Source of the DNA: Bacteroidota bacterium
GTDB taxonomy: Bacteria > Bacteroidota > Bacteroidia > Flavobacteriales > Weeksellaceae
DNA length: 64,000 bases
Direction of reading: 5' to 3'
Assembly (NCBI GenBank): GCA_018266955.1
Contig: JAFDZI010000016.1
Span: 1 to 64,000 of the forward strand
Below, piece by piece: positions 44,038 to 53,093 of the stretch. The translations under genes and the position numbers were made by a program. Below the pieces are notes generated by a model. That model worked only from the letters and a program-made list of their open reading frames with translations, was not told the DNA's origin and did no database searches. Position 1 is the first letter of the stretch, and each line of letters starts with the position of its first letter.

Positions 44038-44844
44038 ATGAAAAAACTTAGATTTTTAGGTGCTGCATTTCTAGCTTTAGGAATGATCGCCTGTACCACC
44101 AACCCAATGACGGGGAGATCGTCCATTCAATTGGTGAAAAATTCTGAAATAAATGCTATGGCTTTAAAAGAGTATTCTGGTACACTTTCAAAGTCCAAAG
44201 TAATTAAAAATACTGCGGCGGCAAAAAGCATCGTAGATGTTGGTACCCGAATAAAAAATGCTGCTAATAATTACTACAAAAGTATTGGTAGAGAGGGAGA
44301 TATTGCTGATTATCAATGGGAATTTGCACTAATTGATGACAAACAGCTCAACGCATGGTGTATGCCTGGAGGAAAAGTTGCTGTCTATACCGGAATTTTA
44401 CCAATAACCAAAGACAACACAGGACTGGCCGTGGTTATGGGGCATGAAGTTTCGCACGCTTTGGCAGGACATGGTAACGAGAGAATTTCACAAGCCATGA
44501 TTGCCCAATACGGAGGTGCTATTTTGGGGGGTGCTATATCCAATTCCCAATGGGCTAATATTTTTAACCAAGCTTATCCTATGGGGTCACAAGTAGCATT
44601 GTTGGCGTATGGAAGAAAACAAGAATCCGAGGCGGACCAAATGGGACTGTACCTGATGGCAATGGCAGGATATGACCCAAGACAAGCCATTCCTTTCTGG
44701 AACAGGATGGAAGCCGCATCGCAAGGAGCACAAAGACCTCCAGAGTTTTTATCAACCCATCCTGGCCCTGAAAACAGAATTGCTGGACTGAATGCCAATA
44801 TGGAAAAAGCATTGCAGTATTACAAAGCAGCAGGAGGAAAATAG
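44038..44844 (+). CDS. M48-family metallopeptidase lipoprotein (LoiP/YcaL-like)
   Basis: The 268-residue lipoprotein (lipobox IAC, about Cys19) has an M48 peptidase domain with the zinc motif HEVSHALAGHGNER and a downstream ESEADQMGLYLMAMAGYDP that gives the third ligand. The N-terminal NPMTGRSSIQLV is characteristic of the LoiP/YggG group, periplasmic or outer-membrane quality-control proteases. The promoter box next to the earlier ATG supports the chosen start, which also gives a better signal peptide. Confidence 0.93.
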   Translation: MKKLRFLGAAFLALGMIACTTNPMTGRSSIQLVKNSEINAMALKEYSGTLSKSKVIKNTAAAKSIVDVGTRIKNAANNYYKSIGREGDIADYQWEFALIDDKQLNAWCMPGGKVAVYTGILPITKDNTGLAVVMGHEVSHALAGHGNERISQAMIAQYGGAILGGAISNSQWANIFNQAYPMGSQVALLAYGRKQESEADQMGLYLMAMAGYDPRQAIPFWNRMEAASQGAQRPPEFLSTHPGPENRIAGLNANMEKALQYYKAAGGK

Positions 44845-44854
44845 ATATATCTTA

Positions 44855-44887
44855 TCCCAATGCAAATTTGTATTGGGACTTTTTTTA
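44855..44887 (+). terminator. Rho-independent terminator
   Basis: A stem tcccaat/attggga with loop gcaaatttgt is followed by seven T shortly after, 10 nt past the M48 gene. Confidence 0.8.
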
Positions 44888-44896
44888 ATGATCAGC

Positions 44897-44987
44897 ATTT
44901 TGTAAACGCCATTAACAGGTATTTGCCAGTAAACACTAATGAAGTTTGACATTGGACTTCGTCGAAGCACTTCTTTTGGTTTCCATA
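44897..44987 (-). repeat. Dispersed ~90-bp repeat, copy 2
   Basis: Read on the minus strand from tatggaaacc at 44987, this follows copy 3 closely: aagaagtgcttcgacgaagtc, then caa and cttcatt, gtgttta and tgttaatggcg. It begins right after the M48 terminator and fills the gap before the next small gene. Confidence 0.7.
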
Positions 44988-45017
44988 TAACCTTTCAATA
45001 ACTATAAATATCGACAA

Positions 45018-45278
45018 ATGAAAAGTATTACCATCATAGGATTGGTTTTATTAGGACTTTCCGCATTTCTTTACTATTTAACAGCAGATTTTTCTATAGA
45101 CAAACTCACGCTTCCGCACATTATGGGTATTATGGGAGGAATAGGCATTGGCCTTATTATCGGTGGTATCGTAGGCTATTTAAGTAAGGGCAAAGCAATA
45201 AAAAACGAACAAAAGAAAAAAGAAATAGAAGCCCTACTTAAAGAAAAAGCTGCATTAGAAAAAAATGCAGCTCCTTAG
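45018..45278 (+). CDS. Small two-helix membrane protein
   Basis: The 86-residue product has two hydrophobic segments (about residues 3-22 and 34-57), the second Gly-rich, and a charged Lys/Glu helix at the C-terminus that may form a coiled coil. I do not recognise a family. The body is co-linear and has good codon character, so I take it as real. It converges on the beta-barrel gene with a 21-bp gap and no clear terminator. Confidence 0.65.
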   Translation: MKSITIIGLVLLGLSAFLYYLTADFSIDKLTLPHIMGIMGGIGIGLIIGGIVGYLSKGKAIKNEQKKKEIEALLKEKAALEKNAAP

Positions 45279-45299
45279 TCGTTTCCATAGTATTTTCGA

Positions 45300-45920
45300 T
45301 TAGAACTGATATCCTATTCCCAAAAGCAACTGATTGGGACTATTGTCGTACTGTATGTTGTGGCCGGTTTGTTGGTTGATGAAATTTCTTTCTTCTCGCT
45401 TAAACGCACCTTGATATCGACCTGATAAAATGAATTTTTCTATGGTTATCTGTCCTCCTAATTGGTACCCAAGAGTAAAATCTCCATTGCTTCGTATTTC
45501 TTGATAATCATTGTACCAATGGTTGTTTTTCAATTTAAAAATAGCCACTGGGCCAGCAAAAACACCAAAATAATTCCCTATAAGATCCATTCCTGCCAAT
45601 AAAGGGACATCCACTCTTTTATTTTTAGCAATTAAAGTGGTATTGGTACTGGCTATTGTCCATTCATTTTTAAATTCTGTATAGTAAATCTCTGGCATAA
45701 AAAAGAATGTCCCAGCTAAAGAAAACTTACCCGAAAGACCTACATTGTACCCAACAGAATTCTTTCCTTTTTCATCAATAGCATTCGATAAAGTGCCGGT
45801 TATATCTTTCCAGGTAGAGGATTCTGTAGGCATTAACACATGACCTTTTAATGCGAATTTTGCTTGCGAAAAAAGCATAGAGGAAGCGAAGATTGCTAAT
45901 ATTGCGGTAATTTTTTTCAT
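45300..45920 (-). CDS. Outer-membrane beta-barrel protein
   Basis: The 206-residue product has a signal peptide (ending FSQA, about residue 20) and alternating hydrophobic strands throughout, for example FFMPEIYYTEF and FILSGRYQGAF, and ends in GIGYQF with the C-terminal Phe used for outer-membrane insertion. It fits the PorT/OmpW-sized beta-barrel class. Specific role is unknown. Confidence 0.85.
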   Translation of the reverse strand: MKKITAILAIFASSMLFSQAKFALKGHVLMPTESSTWKDITGTLSNAIDEKGKNSVGYNVGLSGKFSLAGTFFFMPEIYYTEFKNEWTIASTNTTLIAKNKRVDVPLLAGMDLIGNYFGVFAGPVAIFKLKNNHWYNDYQEIRSNGDFTLGYQLGGQITIEKFILSGRYQGAFKREERNFINQQTGHNIQYDNSPNQLLLGIGYQF

Positions 45921-46026
45921 AAAGGGTTAATTTATTTTAATAAAATCGATAAAAATTATTAGTTGAAAAACGATTTTTTAGATAACGAATTTATAATAAT
46001 TTAAATTCAATAATGAAACAACGGAA

Positions 46027-46827
46027 TTATTCGTCTTTTGTTATCTGATTTTGTATGGAGGATTGATTATTATCCAACAAAAATTTTCTAAGTTCTTTGA
46101 AGAGTTCTGAGGAATAAACGAAATCAATTAAATTTTGATTGTTGGCATTAATTAAAATGTCTTTATTTCCTTCCCATTCTTTGATGCCCAAACGGAGATA
46201 AACAATTTTCTCACCTATGGTCATTACCGAATTCATATCATGGGTGTTGATGATGGTGGTTGTGTTGTATTCTTTGGTAATTTCCAAGAGCAGATCATCT
46301 ATTACATTGGAAGTATAAGGATCGAGCCCCGAATTGGGTTCATCACAAAAAAGATATTTCGGATTATTCACAATGGCTCTGGCAATGGCTACTCTTTTCT
46401 GCATTCCCCCAGAAATTTCGGAAGGAAATTTTTTATTGGCATTTACCAAATGTACCCTACCAATCACCTCTTGCACTCGTTTCTTCTTGTCGGTATAGGT
46501 TAGGTTGGTAAACATGTCCAATGGGAACATGATGTTTTCTTCCACCGTCATGGAGTCGAAGAGTGCTGAACCTTGGAAAAGAGTACCAATTTCTGATCGT
46601 AGGTGTTGTTTTTCGTCACGGCTCATTTTGTTAATGTCTTTGCCGTCAAATAATATTTCGCCACTGGTCGGTTGGAAAACATTGAGCAAACTTTTGAGGA
46701 AAACGGTTTTTCCGGATCCACTTTGTCCAATAATTAAATTTACCTTTCCTTTTTCCATAGTGGTAGAAATGCCTTTTAAAACTTCGGCATCACCAAAACT
46801 TTTTCTTAAATTTTTTACTTCTATCAT
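46027..46827 (-). CDS. mlaF: ABC transporter ATP-binding protein, MlaF-type
   Basis: MlaF powers phospholipid transport between the inner membrane and the outer membrane. The 266-residue protein has Walker A GQSGSGKT, signature motif ISGGMQKR, Walker B FCDEPNSGLDP and the switch His in NTHDM. I place the start at the ATG 46827, whose A is shared with the TAA stop of mlaE (TAATG), a sign of translational coupling; 20 extra upstream codons lack conservation. No MlaD (MCE) gene lies next to it. Confidence 0.92.
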   Translation of the reverse strand: MIEVKNLRKSFGDAEVLKGISTTMEKGKVNLIIGQSGSGKTVFLKSLLNVFQPTSGEILFDGKDINKMSRDEKQHLRSEIGTLFQGSALFDSMTVEENIMFPLDMFTNLTYTDKKKRVQEVIGRVHLVNANKKFPSEISGGMQKRVAIARAIVNNPKYLFCDEPNSGLDPYTSNVIDDLLLEITKEYNTTTIINTHDMNSVMTIGEKIVYLRLGIKEWEGNKDILINANNQNLIDFVYSSELFKELRKFLLDNNQSSIQNQITKDE

Positions 46828-47579
46828 TAGCTTAGGATCAGTTGGGTTAAAATTAATTCGGTAATAATAATGGCAATCATGGTCCAAACCACGGCTTGGG
46901 TGCTGGCCCTACCCACTTCCAAGGAGCCACCTTTTACAAAATAGCCAAAATAGGCAGGAATGGTGGCGATGAGGAATGCAAATACGAAGGTTTTGGTAAA
47001 TGCATAGTAGTAGAAAAGATTGGGGGTATAGCGTTGTATTCCCATGATGTAGTCGTTGGTCGTCCAATTTCCTGTCAGAATACCTGCGATATACCCACCC
47101 CAAATACCAAAAACAATACTTAAAGCAATGAGTAAAGGGTTGAATATAAGACTGGCGATAATTTTGGGGAAAATAAGGAAATTGGGCGAATTAACTCCCA
47201 TGATATCCAAGGCATCTATTTGTTCGGTTACCCTCATGGTTCCGATGCTGGATGCGATATATGAACCTACTTTTCCGGCCAGAATTAGGGAAACAATGGT
47301 GGGTGAAAACTCCAAAATGAGTACCGCTTTGGTTGCAAAACCTACAAAGACAATGGGAATGGGAATGGTGGCAGTTTGAAAGTTATTGTACATCTGTATG
47401 GCAACTACTGCGCCGATGAATATGGAGGTAAATACGACCAATCCGAAAGAGTTTACTCCCAAATCGTAAATTTCTCGCATTAATATTTTAAAAAATACTG
47501 ATGCCTTTTGGGGTCTTTTCATAACTTTCCCCATCAGCATAAAATATTCTCCTATTCTCGTAAAGAGTGTTTTAAACAT
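46827..47579 (-). CDS. mlaE: MlaE-type ABC transporter permease
   Basis: The 250-residue protein has five to six hydrophobic segments and the MlaE-family pattern, including GAVVAIQMYNNF, the FSPTIVSLILAGKVGSYIASSIGTMRVTEQIDAL segment in two blocks, and ALSIVFGIWGGY. It forms the membrane part of the lipid transporter with MlaF. It follows the sugar transferase gene by 23 nt and overlaps mlaF by one base, so the three may share a transcript. Confidence 0.93.
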   Translation of the reverse strand: MFKTLFTRIGEYFMLMGKVMKRPQKASVFFKILMREIYDLGVNSFGLVVFTSIFIGAVVAIQMYNNFQTATIPIPIVFVGFATKAVLILEFSPTIVSLILAGKVGSYIASSIGTMRVTEQIDALDIMGVNSPNFLIFPKIIASLIFNPLLIALSIVFGIWGGYIAGILTGNWTTNDYIMGIQRYTPNLFYYYAFTKTFVFAFLIATIPAYFGYFVKGGSLEVGRASTQAVVWTMIAIIITELILTQLILS

Positions 47580-47602
47580 TCTGATTTATATTAAATTAAA
47601 TT

Positions 47603-48976
47603 TTATTTTGCATTTTTATCTCCGAATACCATCAGAAATATGGTTTTTAGGATTAAAATTCCATCTAAAATCATATTCCAATTTTTTACATAATAGGCAT
47701 CGGCCATAATTCTTTTTTGCATTTCTATCTCCATATTGTCCTCCTTATCTCCTCGGTAACCACTTACTTGAGCCAATCCCGTGATGCCAGGTTTCACCAA
47801 ACTTCGAACCGAATATCTACCGATGATGGGTTTATAAAAATCGTCTACCAATAGCATGTGGGGTCTTGGTCCAACAACCGACATATCACCAATGAGGACA
47901 TTGATAAATTGGGGCAACTCGTCTAGGCTGGTCTTTCTGAGGAATTTTCCCAATTTTGTAATTCTACTGTCATTGGCCAATGTTGTTTTAGTAGAAGATT
48001 CATCATTCACCACCATGGTTCTGAATTTGATGCAATGAAAAACCTCATCGTGGTATCCATATCTTTTTTGGGTAAAAAACACGGGTCCTTTGCTCGTTAA
48101 TTTTATCAAAAGTCCAATTAATGGAAAAAGCCAAGAGCCAATCAAAAGTAGAACAATGCTGGAAAATACGATATCAAAGGTTCTCTTATAAAAATAATTG
48201 GTTTGGTTGTCTAAAGGGAATTTAGCAGGAGTAAGTATGGGTTGTGCTTCTATGTAATTCAATTCATACTTAAAATAATGATCCTGAATAATGTTGGGCA
48301 CCAAAATTATTCTCACTTTAGCCAATTCGGCTTCGGCAAATACTTTTTCTTCGGTTTCTTTGTCTAAACCCGAATTTTCTGAATTTAAGAAAACCGTATG
48401 GATGGACTTTTGTTTCCAGAAATTAGTGATTTGTTCTATCGAACTATCGGATGGATTGGCTTGGAAAATTCTGAAACCATAGTCTTTTCTTTGTTTCAAA
48501 ATATCTTCTAAGATAATGGTGGCATTGGTTGCTTTCCCTAGAAACATAACATTTCTAAAGTTTCCTCCTAAAGACCTAAAAGATTTTAAGAAAAAGAAAA
48601 TAAGGCTCTTCATGAAAAGTAAAATCAAAAAGAGTACAAAGACCATCAAAAACCTTTCGGACTTGATGAAATCATTGTTACTGACTTTACCCAAAAGGAT
48701 AATTCCAAAAAGAAAAACAACCATGTGGCTGAAGTATCTTTCCAAGTAGAGGGTATAGGTACTATTTCTGGAAACGCTGTACAAGCGAGTCTTAGTACTC
48801 AGTAGTACCCAAAATAAGGACAATAGGAGAATCGAAAGAAAATTTTGCTCCTGAGCATCGGAACTGATGATTGGGTTTTTTAGTCTAAAAAAATACACAA
48901 AAACACTGGCTATAACCAATAGGTCCAGCAACATTACCGATATTTTTAAATATTTAGAATACCTTAGTCTCTGCAT
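47603..48976 (-). CDS. Undecaprenyl-phosphate sugar phosphotransferase (polyprenyl glycosylphosphotransferase)
   Basis: The 457-residue protein starts a lipid-linked glycan by moving a sugar phosphate onto undecaprenyl phosphate. It has four N-terminal membrane helices, a cytoplasmic CoA-binding-like domain (about 130-240), a further helix and the C-terminal catalytic domain with KRTFDI, KGPVFFTQKRYG, CIKFRTM, DELPQ and SVVGPRPH, ending GITGLAQVSGYRG. This is the WbaP/WcaJ architecture. No glycosyltransferase cluster surrounds it here. It may be co-transcribed with mlaEF. Confidence 0.93.
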   Translation of the reverse strand: MQRLRYSKYLKISVMLLDLLVIASVFVYFFRLKNPIISSDAQEQNFLSILLLSLFWVLLSTKTRLYSVSRNSTYTLYLERYFSHMVVFLFGIILLGKVSNNDFIKSERFLMVFVLFLILLFMKSLIFFFLKSFRSLGGNFRNVMFLGKATNATIILEDILKQRKDYGFRIFQANPSDSSIEQITNFWKQKSIHTVFLNSENSGLDKETEEKVFAEAELAKVRIILVPNIIQDHYFKYELNYIEAQPILTPAKFPLDNQTNYFYKRTFDIVFSSIVLLLIGSWLFPLIGLLIKLTSKGPVFFTQKRYGYHDEVFHCIKFRTMVVNDESSTKTTLANDSRITKLGKFLRKTSLDELPQFINVLIGDMSVVGPRPHMLLVDDFYKPIIGRYSVRSLVKPGITGLAQVSGYRGDKEDNMEIEMQKRIMADAYYVKNWNMILDGILILKTIFLMVFGDKNAK

Positions 48977-49016
48977 GATTTTTTAAGAAAACTCTTTGTC
49001 AATTCTATTCCAATAA

Positions 49017-49646
49017 TTATGGAATATTCAAGTATTTGTGCGTTTGAACAGATGCTTGCCATTGTGGATGAGCGAGAATATAATCCGTAATTTTCGGATA
49101 ATTTTCGGATCGTTTACTCCATTCGCTTTGCAGATAAAGTTTGCAATTCGGATTTACTTTAGCCGCTTGTTCTTCCGCAAATGCAAAGTCATGATTGTTA
49201 AAAATAATCATTTTCAACTCGCTGGCTTTTTGGTAAATTTCGTCTAAAGGCAGTTTGGTTTTCTTTGGCGAAAGCGTTATCCAATCCAATTGTCCGGAAA
49301 GAGGATAGGCTCCGGAAGTTTCTATATGAATCGTGCAACCTAGGTCTTTGAGTTTGGCGGTAATAAAATCTAAGTTATAGGACAAAGGTTCGCCACCGGT
49401 AAGGACAATTGTTTTGCAATGACTAGCAGCGGTAATGGCTATTTGTTCGGCATCCATGAGTGGATGAAGCTTAGGATTCCAACTTTCTTTTACATCGCAC
49501 CAATGGCAACCCACATCGCAGCCCCCCACTCGGATGAAATACGCAGCTAAACCCGTATGGGCACCTTCGCCTTGAATAGTATAAAAATGCTCCATGATGG
49601 GGAGCATTTTACCTTCTTGTAATAATATTTCTTGTTCTTTCGTCAT
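49017..49646 (-). CDS. queE: 7-carboxy-7-deazaguanine synthase
   Basis: QueE is a radical-SAM enzyme that makes 7-carboxy-7-deazaguanine for queuosine. The cluster motif CDVGCHWC (CX3CX2C) lies after GLAAYFIRVGG, and TGGEPL follows. At 209 residues it is the short form typical of many bacteria. It starts six bases after the folD stop and is the last gene of the pgi-methyltransferase-folD-queE unit. No preQ1 riboswitch is apparent in front of it. Confidence 0.94.
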   Translation of the reverse strand: MTKEQEILLQEGKMLPIMEHFYTIQGEGAHTGLAAYFIRVGGCDVGCHWCDVKESWNPKLHPLMDAEQIAITAASHCKTIVLTGGEPLSYNLDFITAKLKDLGCTIHIETSGAYPLSGQLDWITLSPKKTKLPLDEIYQKASELKMIIFNNHDFAFAEEQAAKVNPNCKLYLQSEWSKRSENYPKITDYILAHPQWQASVQTHKYLNIP

Positions 49647-49652
49647 TATTGA

Positions 49653-50537
49653 TTAGTCATTATAGACTGAAGTTTTGTAGGCGATCAATGTATTTTTCAT
49701 CAACATCGATCGAGTCATTGGGCCAACACCCCCTGGTACAGGAGTTATCCAACTTGCTTTTTCGGCACAGCTATCAAAATCTACATCTCCCGCCAAGTGG
49801 TATCCTTTTTCTGTATCGTCATCTACACGGGTAATTCCTACATCGATGATTACTGCACCTTCTTTAATCATATTTCCTTTTAAAAAGTGAGGGTCGCCCA
49901 ATGCAGTGATGACGATATCCGCTTTTTTGGTGTATTCTTCAATATCTTGGGTGTAAGAATGGGTAAGGGTAACAGTAGAGTTTCCTGGGAAGTCTTTTCT
50001 CCCCATTAATATACTCATTGGTCGGCCTACAATACGGCTTCTACCTATAATTACACAGTCTTTCCCTTTGGTTTCTATGTTGTATCTTTCCAACAAAGTT
50101 AATATCCCGAAAGGAGTTGCTGGCAAAAAGGTATCCATTTCTAATGCCATTTTACCAAAATTTTCTGGGTGGAAACCATCTACATCTTTTCTTGGATCGA
50201 TGGCCATAATGATTTTTTCTTGATCGATTTGTTTAGGTAAAGGCAACTGAACAATAAATCCATCTACTTTTTTGGATTTATTCAATTCTTCAATCTTTTC
50301 CAACAATTCTGCTTCTGATACAGTCGCCGGAAATTTAACTAAGGAAGAGGTAAACCCTACTTCTTCACAGTCTTTCACTTTAGAATTTACATATGCCTTA
50401 CTTGCCCCGTTATTCCCTACCAAGATGGCCACCAAATGAGGTGCTCGTCTCTTGTTGTCTAAGATTTTTTTTACTTCTTCTTTAATTTCCAATTTTATTT
50501 CTTTGGAAACTTTTAAACCATCTAAAATTTGAGCCAT
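49653..50537 (-). CDS. folD: Bifunctional methylenetetrahydrofolate dehydrogenase/cyclohydrolase
   Basis: FolD interconverts 5,10-methylene-, methenyl- and 10-formyl-tetrahydrofolate using NADP. The 294 residues contain the catalytic Lys segment YVNSKVKDCEE, the QLPLPKQID motif and the nucleotide-binding GRSRIVGRPMS, ending PGGVGPMT. The family is well conserved and the assignment is firm. It is 11 nt after the methyltransferase gene. Confidence 0.97.
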   Translation of the reverse strand: MAQILDGLKVSKEIKLEIKEEVKKILDNKRRAPHLVAILVGNNGASKAYVNSKVKDCEEVGFTSSLVKFPATVSEAELLEKIEELNKSKKVDGFIVQLPLPKQIDQEKIIMAIDPRKDVDGFHPENFGKMALEMDTFLPATPFGILTLLERYNIETKGKDCVIIGRSRIVGRPMSILMGRKDFPGNSTVTLTHSYTQDIEEYTKKADIVITALGDPHFLKGNMIKEGAVIIDVGITRVDDDTEKGYHLAGDVDFDSCAEKASWITPVPGGVGPMTRSMLMKNTLIAYKTSVYND

Positions 50538-50548
50538 ATTCTTTCTTT

Positions 50549-51373
50549 TTACTTTTTCAAAATTACAATATCCTGAAAGTCATTATCTATTGATTTCAGC
50601 CTAAAATTACTCCAAAATCCTTTAATGAAATTCACATTTTTCAGTCCACTTTGCTCAATCATTGCATGAAGTTTTTCTTCTTCTATAGCGATATTGGCTT
50701 CTTCCAATGAATTGTTTAATAAGCGATAGCCATTTTTTTCATATTCAAATTTAAAACCTTCATTCTTGTTTAAATCCTCCTCTTTTTTATAAATAAAAAA
50801 TGTTGCCAAACAATAGCCATCGGTTTCTAAAACCCTATAAATTTCATTCAAATACTGTTGTATATCTTCAATTGTCATGTGAGTAAAAACAGAGAAAAGA
50901 TAGACCTTGGAAAATGAACAATCCGCATAAGGAAACTGAAACTCTTTGGATTCTCTGGTGTATGAGTTATACAATGAATTTCTAAGGGGTACAAACTGAA
51001 ATTGAAAGTTAGGATACTGAGAATGGATGTTTTTATTACACCAAGAGATTCCTTTTTCCACTACATCAAAACCATGATAAGTCCCTTCTGAAGACAAAAA
51101 CTCTGTAAGCGCCATTGCCGTTCTACCTATTCCGCATCCTACATCCAATACCTTATCTTTGGGTTGCAAATCAATATGTTTTTGCAATAGATGAAGTTGG
51201 TGTTTTCCTTGCAAAACAAAATCGCCGGAGCCAACATAAATATCTCCTTTAGAAGGAGTGTTTGTATTGGTTTTTACAATCATTTTTTCATAAAAATCCA
51301 CAGGCAAATAATAGACTTTTCTTGCCAGCATTCGCATTCCCGGAGTAAGTTTATAATATATTTTCCTTAACAT
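50549..51373 (-). CDS. Class I SAM-dependent methyltransferase
   Basis: The 274-residue protein shows the SAM-binding glycine motif VLDVGCGIGRTA (about residues 76-87) followed by GFDVV and a FSVFTHM-type strand. There is no transmembrane segment. The substrate cannot be told from sequence; the general pattern is that of small-molecule or sugar methyltransferases. It sits three bases after pgi and 11 nt before folD. Confidence 0.85.
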   Translation of the reverse strand: MLRKIYYKLTPGMRMLARKVYYLPVDFYEKMIVKTNTNTPSKGDIYVGSGDFVLQGKHQLHLLQKHIDLQPKDKVLDVGCGIGRTAMALTEFLSSEGTYHGFDVVEKGISWCNKNIHSQYPNFQFQFVPLRNSLYNSYTRESKEFQFPYADCSFSKVYLFSVFTHMTIEDIQQYLNEIYRVLETDGYCLATFFIYKKEEDLNKNEGFKFEYEKNGYRLLNNSLEEANIAIEEEKLHAMIEQSGLKNVNFIKGFWSNFRLKSIDNDFQDIVILKK

Positions 51374-51376
51374 GAG

Positions 51377-53011
51377 TTAGTGGTTTCTATTAAAAAAATT
51401 CATTAATCCTACAGTAGATGAATCGTGCAAAGATACGATTTCTTGATTTTCTATTTCCGATAGGATTTTATTGGCAATCTTTTTGCCCAATTCTACTCCA
51501 AATTGGTCGAAGCTAAAGACATTCCAAATAACTCCTTGAACAAATATTTTGTGTTCGTATAAGGCAATAAGTTGACCAAGAGTATGGGGATTGAGCTCGT
51601 CAAAAATTAAAGAAATACTCGGTGTATTGCCTTGAAAAACTTTATAAGGTGAAAGATTTTTAACTTTAGTCTGCGGTGTTGCTTCTTTATCCGTTTCCAC
51701 TTCTTTTAGTGTTTTACCAAAAGCCAGTGCTTGTGCCTGAGAAAGGCAATTGGCCATCAATTTTTCTTGATGCCCCGAAACGGTATGACAAGATTTTGCA
51801 AAAGCAATAAAATCCACCGGGACCAGTTCTGTGCCTTGGTGAATCAGTTGGAAAAAGGCATGTTGCCCATTTGTTCCGGCTGCACCCCAAATAATAGCTC
51901 CTGTTTCGTAGTCCACAAAATCGCCATTTCTATCTACCGATTTTCCATTACTTTCCATATCGCATTGCTGTAGATAGGCTGGAAATTTTTCCAAATACTG
52001 AGAATATGGTGCAATGTTGTATGAAGTAGCCGCAAAAAAATTCCGATACCAAATCCCTAAAAGTCCCATGATGACAGGAATATTTTGTTGGAAGTCTGAA
52101 TTTTGAAAATGATGATCTATTTCATTAGCACCATGCAATAATTGTTCGAAGTTTTCGTAGCCTATGGCCAATGAAATACTAAGTCCTATGGCACTCCACA
52201 ACGAAAATCTACCGCCAACCCAATCCCAAAATTCAAAAATATGATCTTTGGAAATTCCGAAATCACATACTGCCGAAATATTGGTAGAAAGAGCAACAAA
52301 ATGTTTTTCCACATCGTATTCGTTGGCCGACTTTAGGAACCATTCCTTAGCAGAATAGGCATTGGTCATGGTTTCTTGCGTTGTAAAAGTCTTGGACGCA
52401 ATAATAAACAAAGTGGTTTCTGGGTTTAAATCTTTGAGCACTTCTGCCAAATGGTTGCCATCTACATTGGACACAAAATGTACATCGAGTGGTGTTTTGT
52501 AATATGCCAACGCTTTGCAGACCATGGCCGGACCAAGATCTGATCCTCCAATGCCAATATTTACAACATCGGTAATGGGTTTTCCTTTATAGCCCAAATG
52601 TTCGCCGGAAAGAATTTTGTGGGTAAATTCCTTCATTTGTTGGCGTACATGTTTAATTTTTGGCTGTACATTTTCTCCATCTACCAAAATTTCTTCATCG
52701 GAAAAATCTCTAAGTGCAGTATGCAAAACCGCTCTGTTTTCGGTTTCGTTAATTTTTTCCCCAGAAAAATAAGCTTCCATTGCTGCTTTCAACTGACATT
52801 CCTCGGCCAATGAAAACAAAAGTTCCAAAACTTCTTCATCAAATAGCCCTTTGGAATAATCGAATATAAAATGTTCCTTTTCAATAGAAAAATCTTTGAA
52901 TCGGTTAGGATTTTCATGAAATAAACTTCTTAAATCAAAATCTTTTTCGGCAAAAATTTCATTCAAAAACTGCCAACTTTGGGTTTGTGTAGGATTTACT
53001 TTTGGGAACAT
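51377..53011 (-). CDS. pgi: Glucose-6-phosphate isomerase
   Basis: Pgi interconverts glucose-6-phosphate and fructose-6-phosphate. Read from ATG 53011 it has 544 residues, the standard length. Family signatures include GIGGSDLGPAMV, IIASKTFTTQETMTNA, GGRFSLWSAIGL and the catalytic GTNGQHAFFQLIHQGT. The open frame extends 25 codons upstream, but a complete promoter lies inside that stretch, so the shorter start is right. First gene of the unit leading to queE. Confidence 0.96.
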   Translation of the reverse strand: MFPKVNPTQTQSWQFLNEIFAEKDFDLRSLFHENPNRFKDFSIEKEHFIFDYSKGLFDEEVLELLFSLAEECQLKAAMEAYFSGEKINETENRAVLHTALRDFSDEEILVDGENVQPKIKHVRQQMKEFTHKILSGEHLGYKGKPITDVVNIGIGGSDLGPAMVCKALAYYKTPLDVHFVSNVDGNHLAEVLKDLNPETTLFIIASKTFTTQETMTNAYSAKEWFLKSANEYDVEKHFVALSTNISAVCDFGISKDHIFEFWDWVGGRFSLWSAIGLSISLAIGYENFEQLLHGANEIDHHFQNSDFQQNIPVIMGLLGIWYRNFFAATSYNIAPYSQYLEKFPAYLQQCDMESNGKSVDRNGDFVDYETGAIIWGAAGTNGQHAFFQLIHQGTELVPVDFIAFAKSCHTVSGHQEKLMANCLSQAQALAFGKTLKEVETDKEATPQTKVKNLSPYKVFQGNTPSISLIFDELNPHTLGQLIALYEHKIFVQGVIWNVFSFDQFGVELGKKIANKILSEIENQEIVSLHDSSTVGLMNFFNRNH

Positions 53012-53046
53012 AGTGTTTTTATCAATTGCTAAAAGCTCATAAGTAG

Positions 53047-53077
53047 CAAATGTAAGAAATTTGAAGTGCTCTGTCAA
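53047..53077 (-). promoter_or_regulatory. Promoter of the pgi-folD-queE unit
   Basis: On the minus strand TTG (53077-53075), a 20-nt spacer and TACATTTG (53054-53047) give a full Bacteroidota promoter 35 nt before the pgi start. It rules out the longer start codon. Confidence 0.7.
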
Positions 53078-53093
53078 AAATCCCAAACTACTT

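Noticed and set aside
49647-49652. preQ1 riboswitch for queE
   Set aside because: Only six bases separate folD and queE and no aptamer-like sequence is present upstream of the operon.
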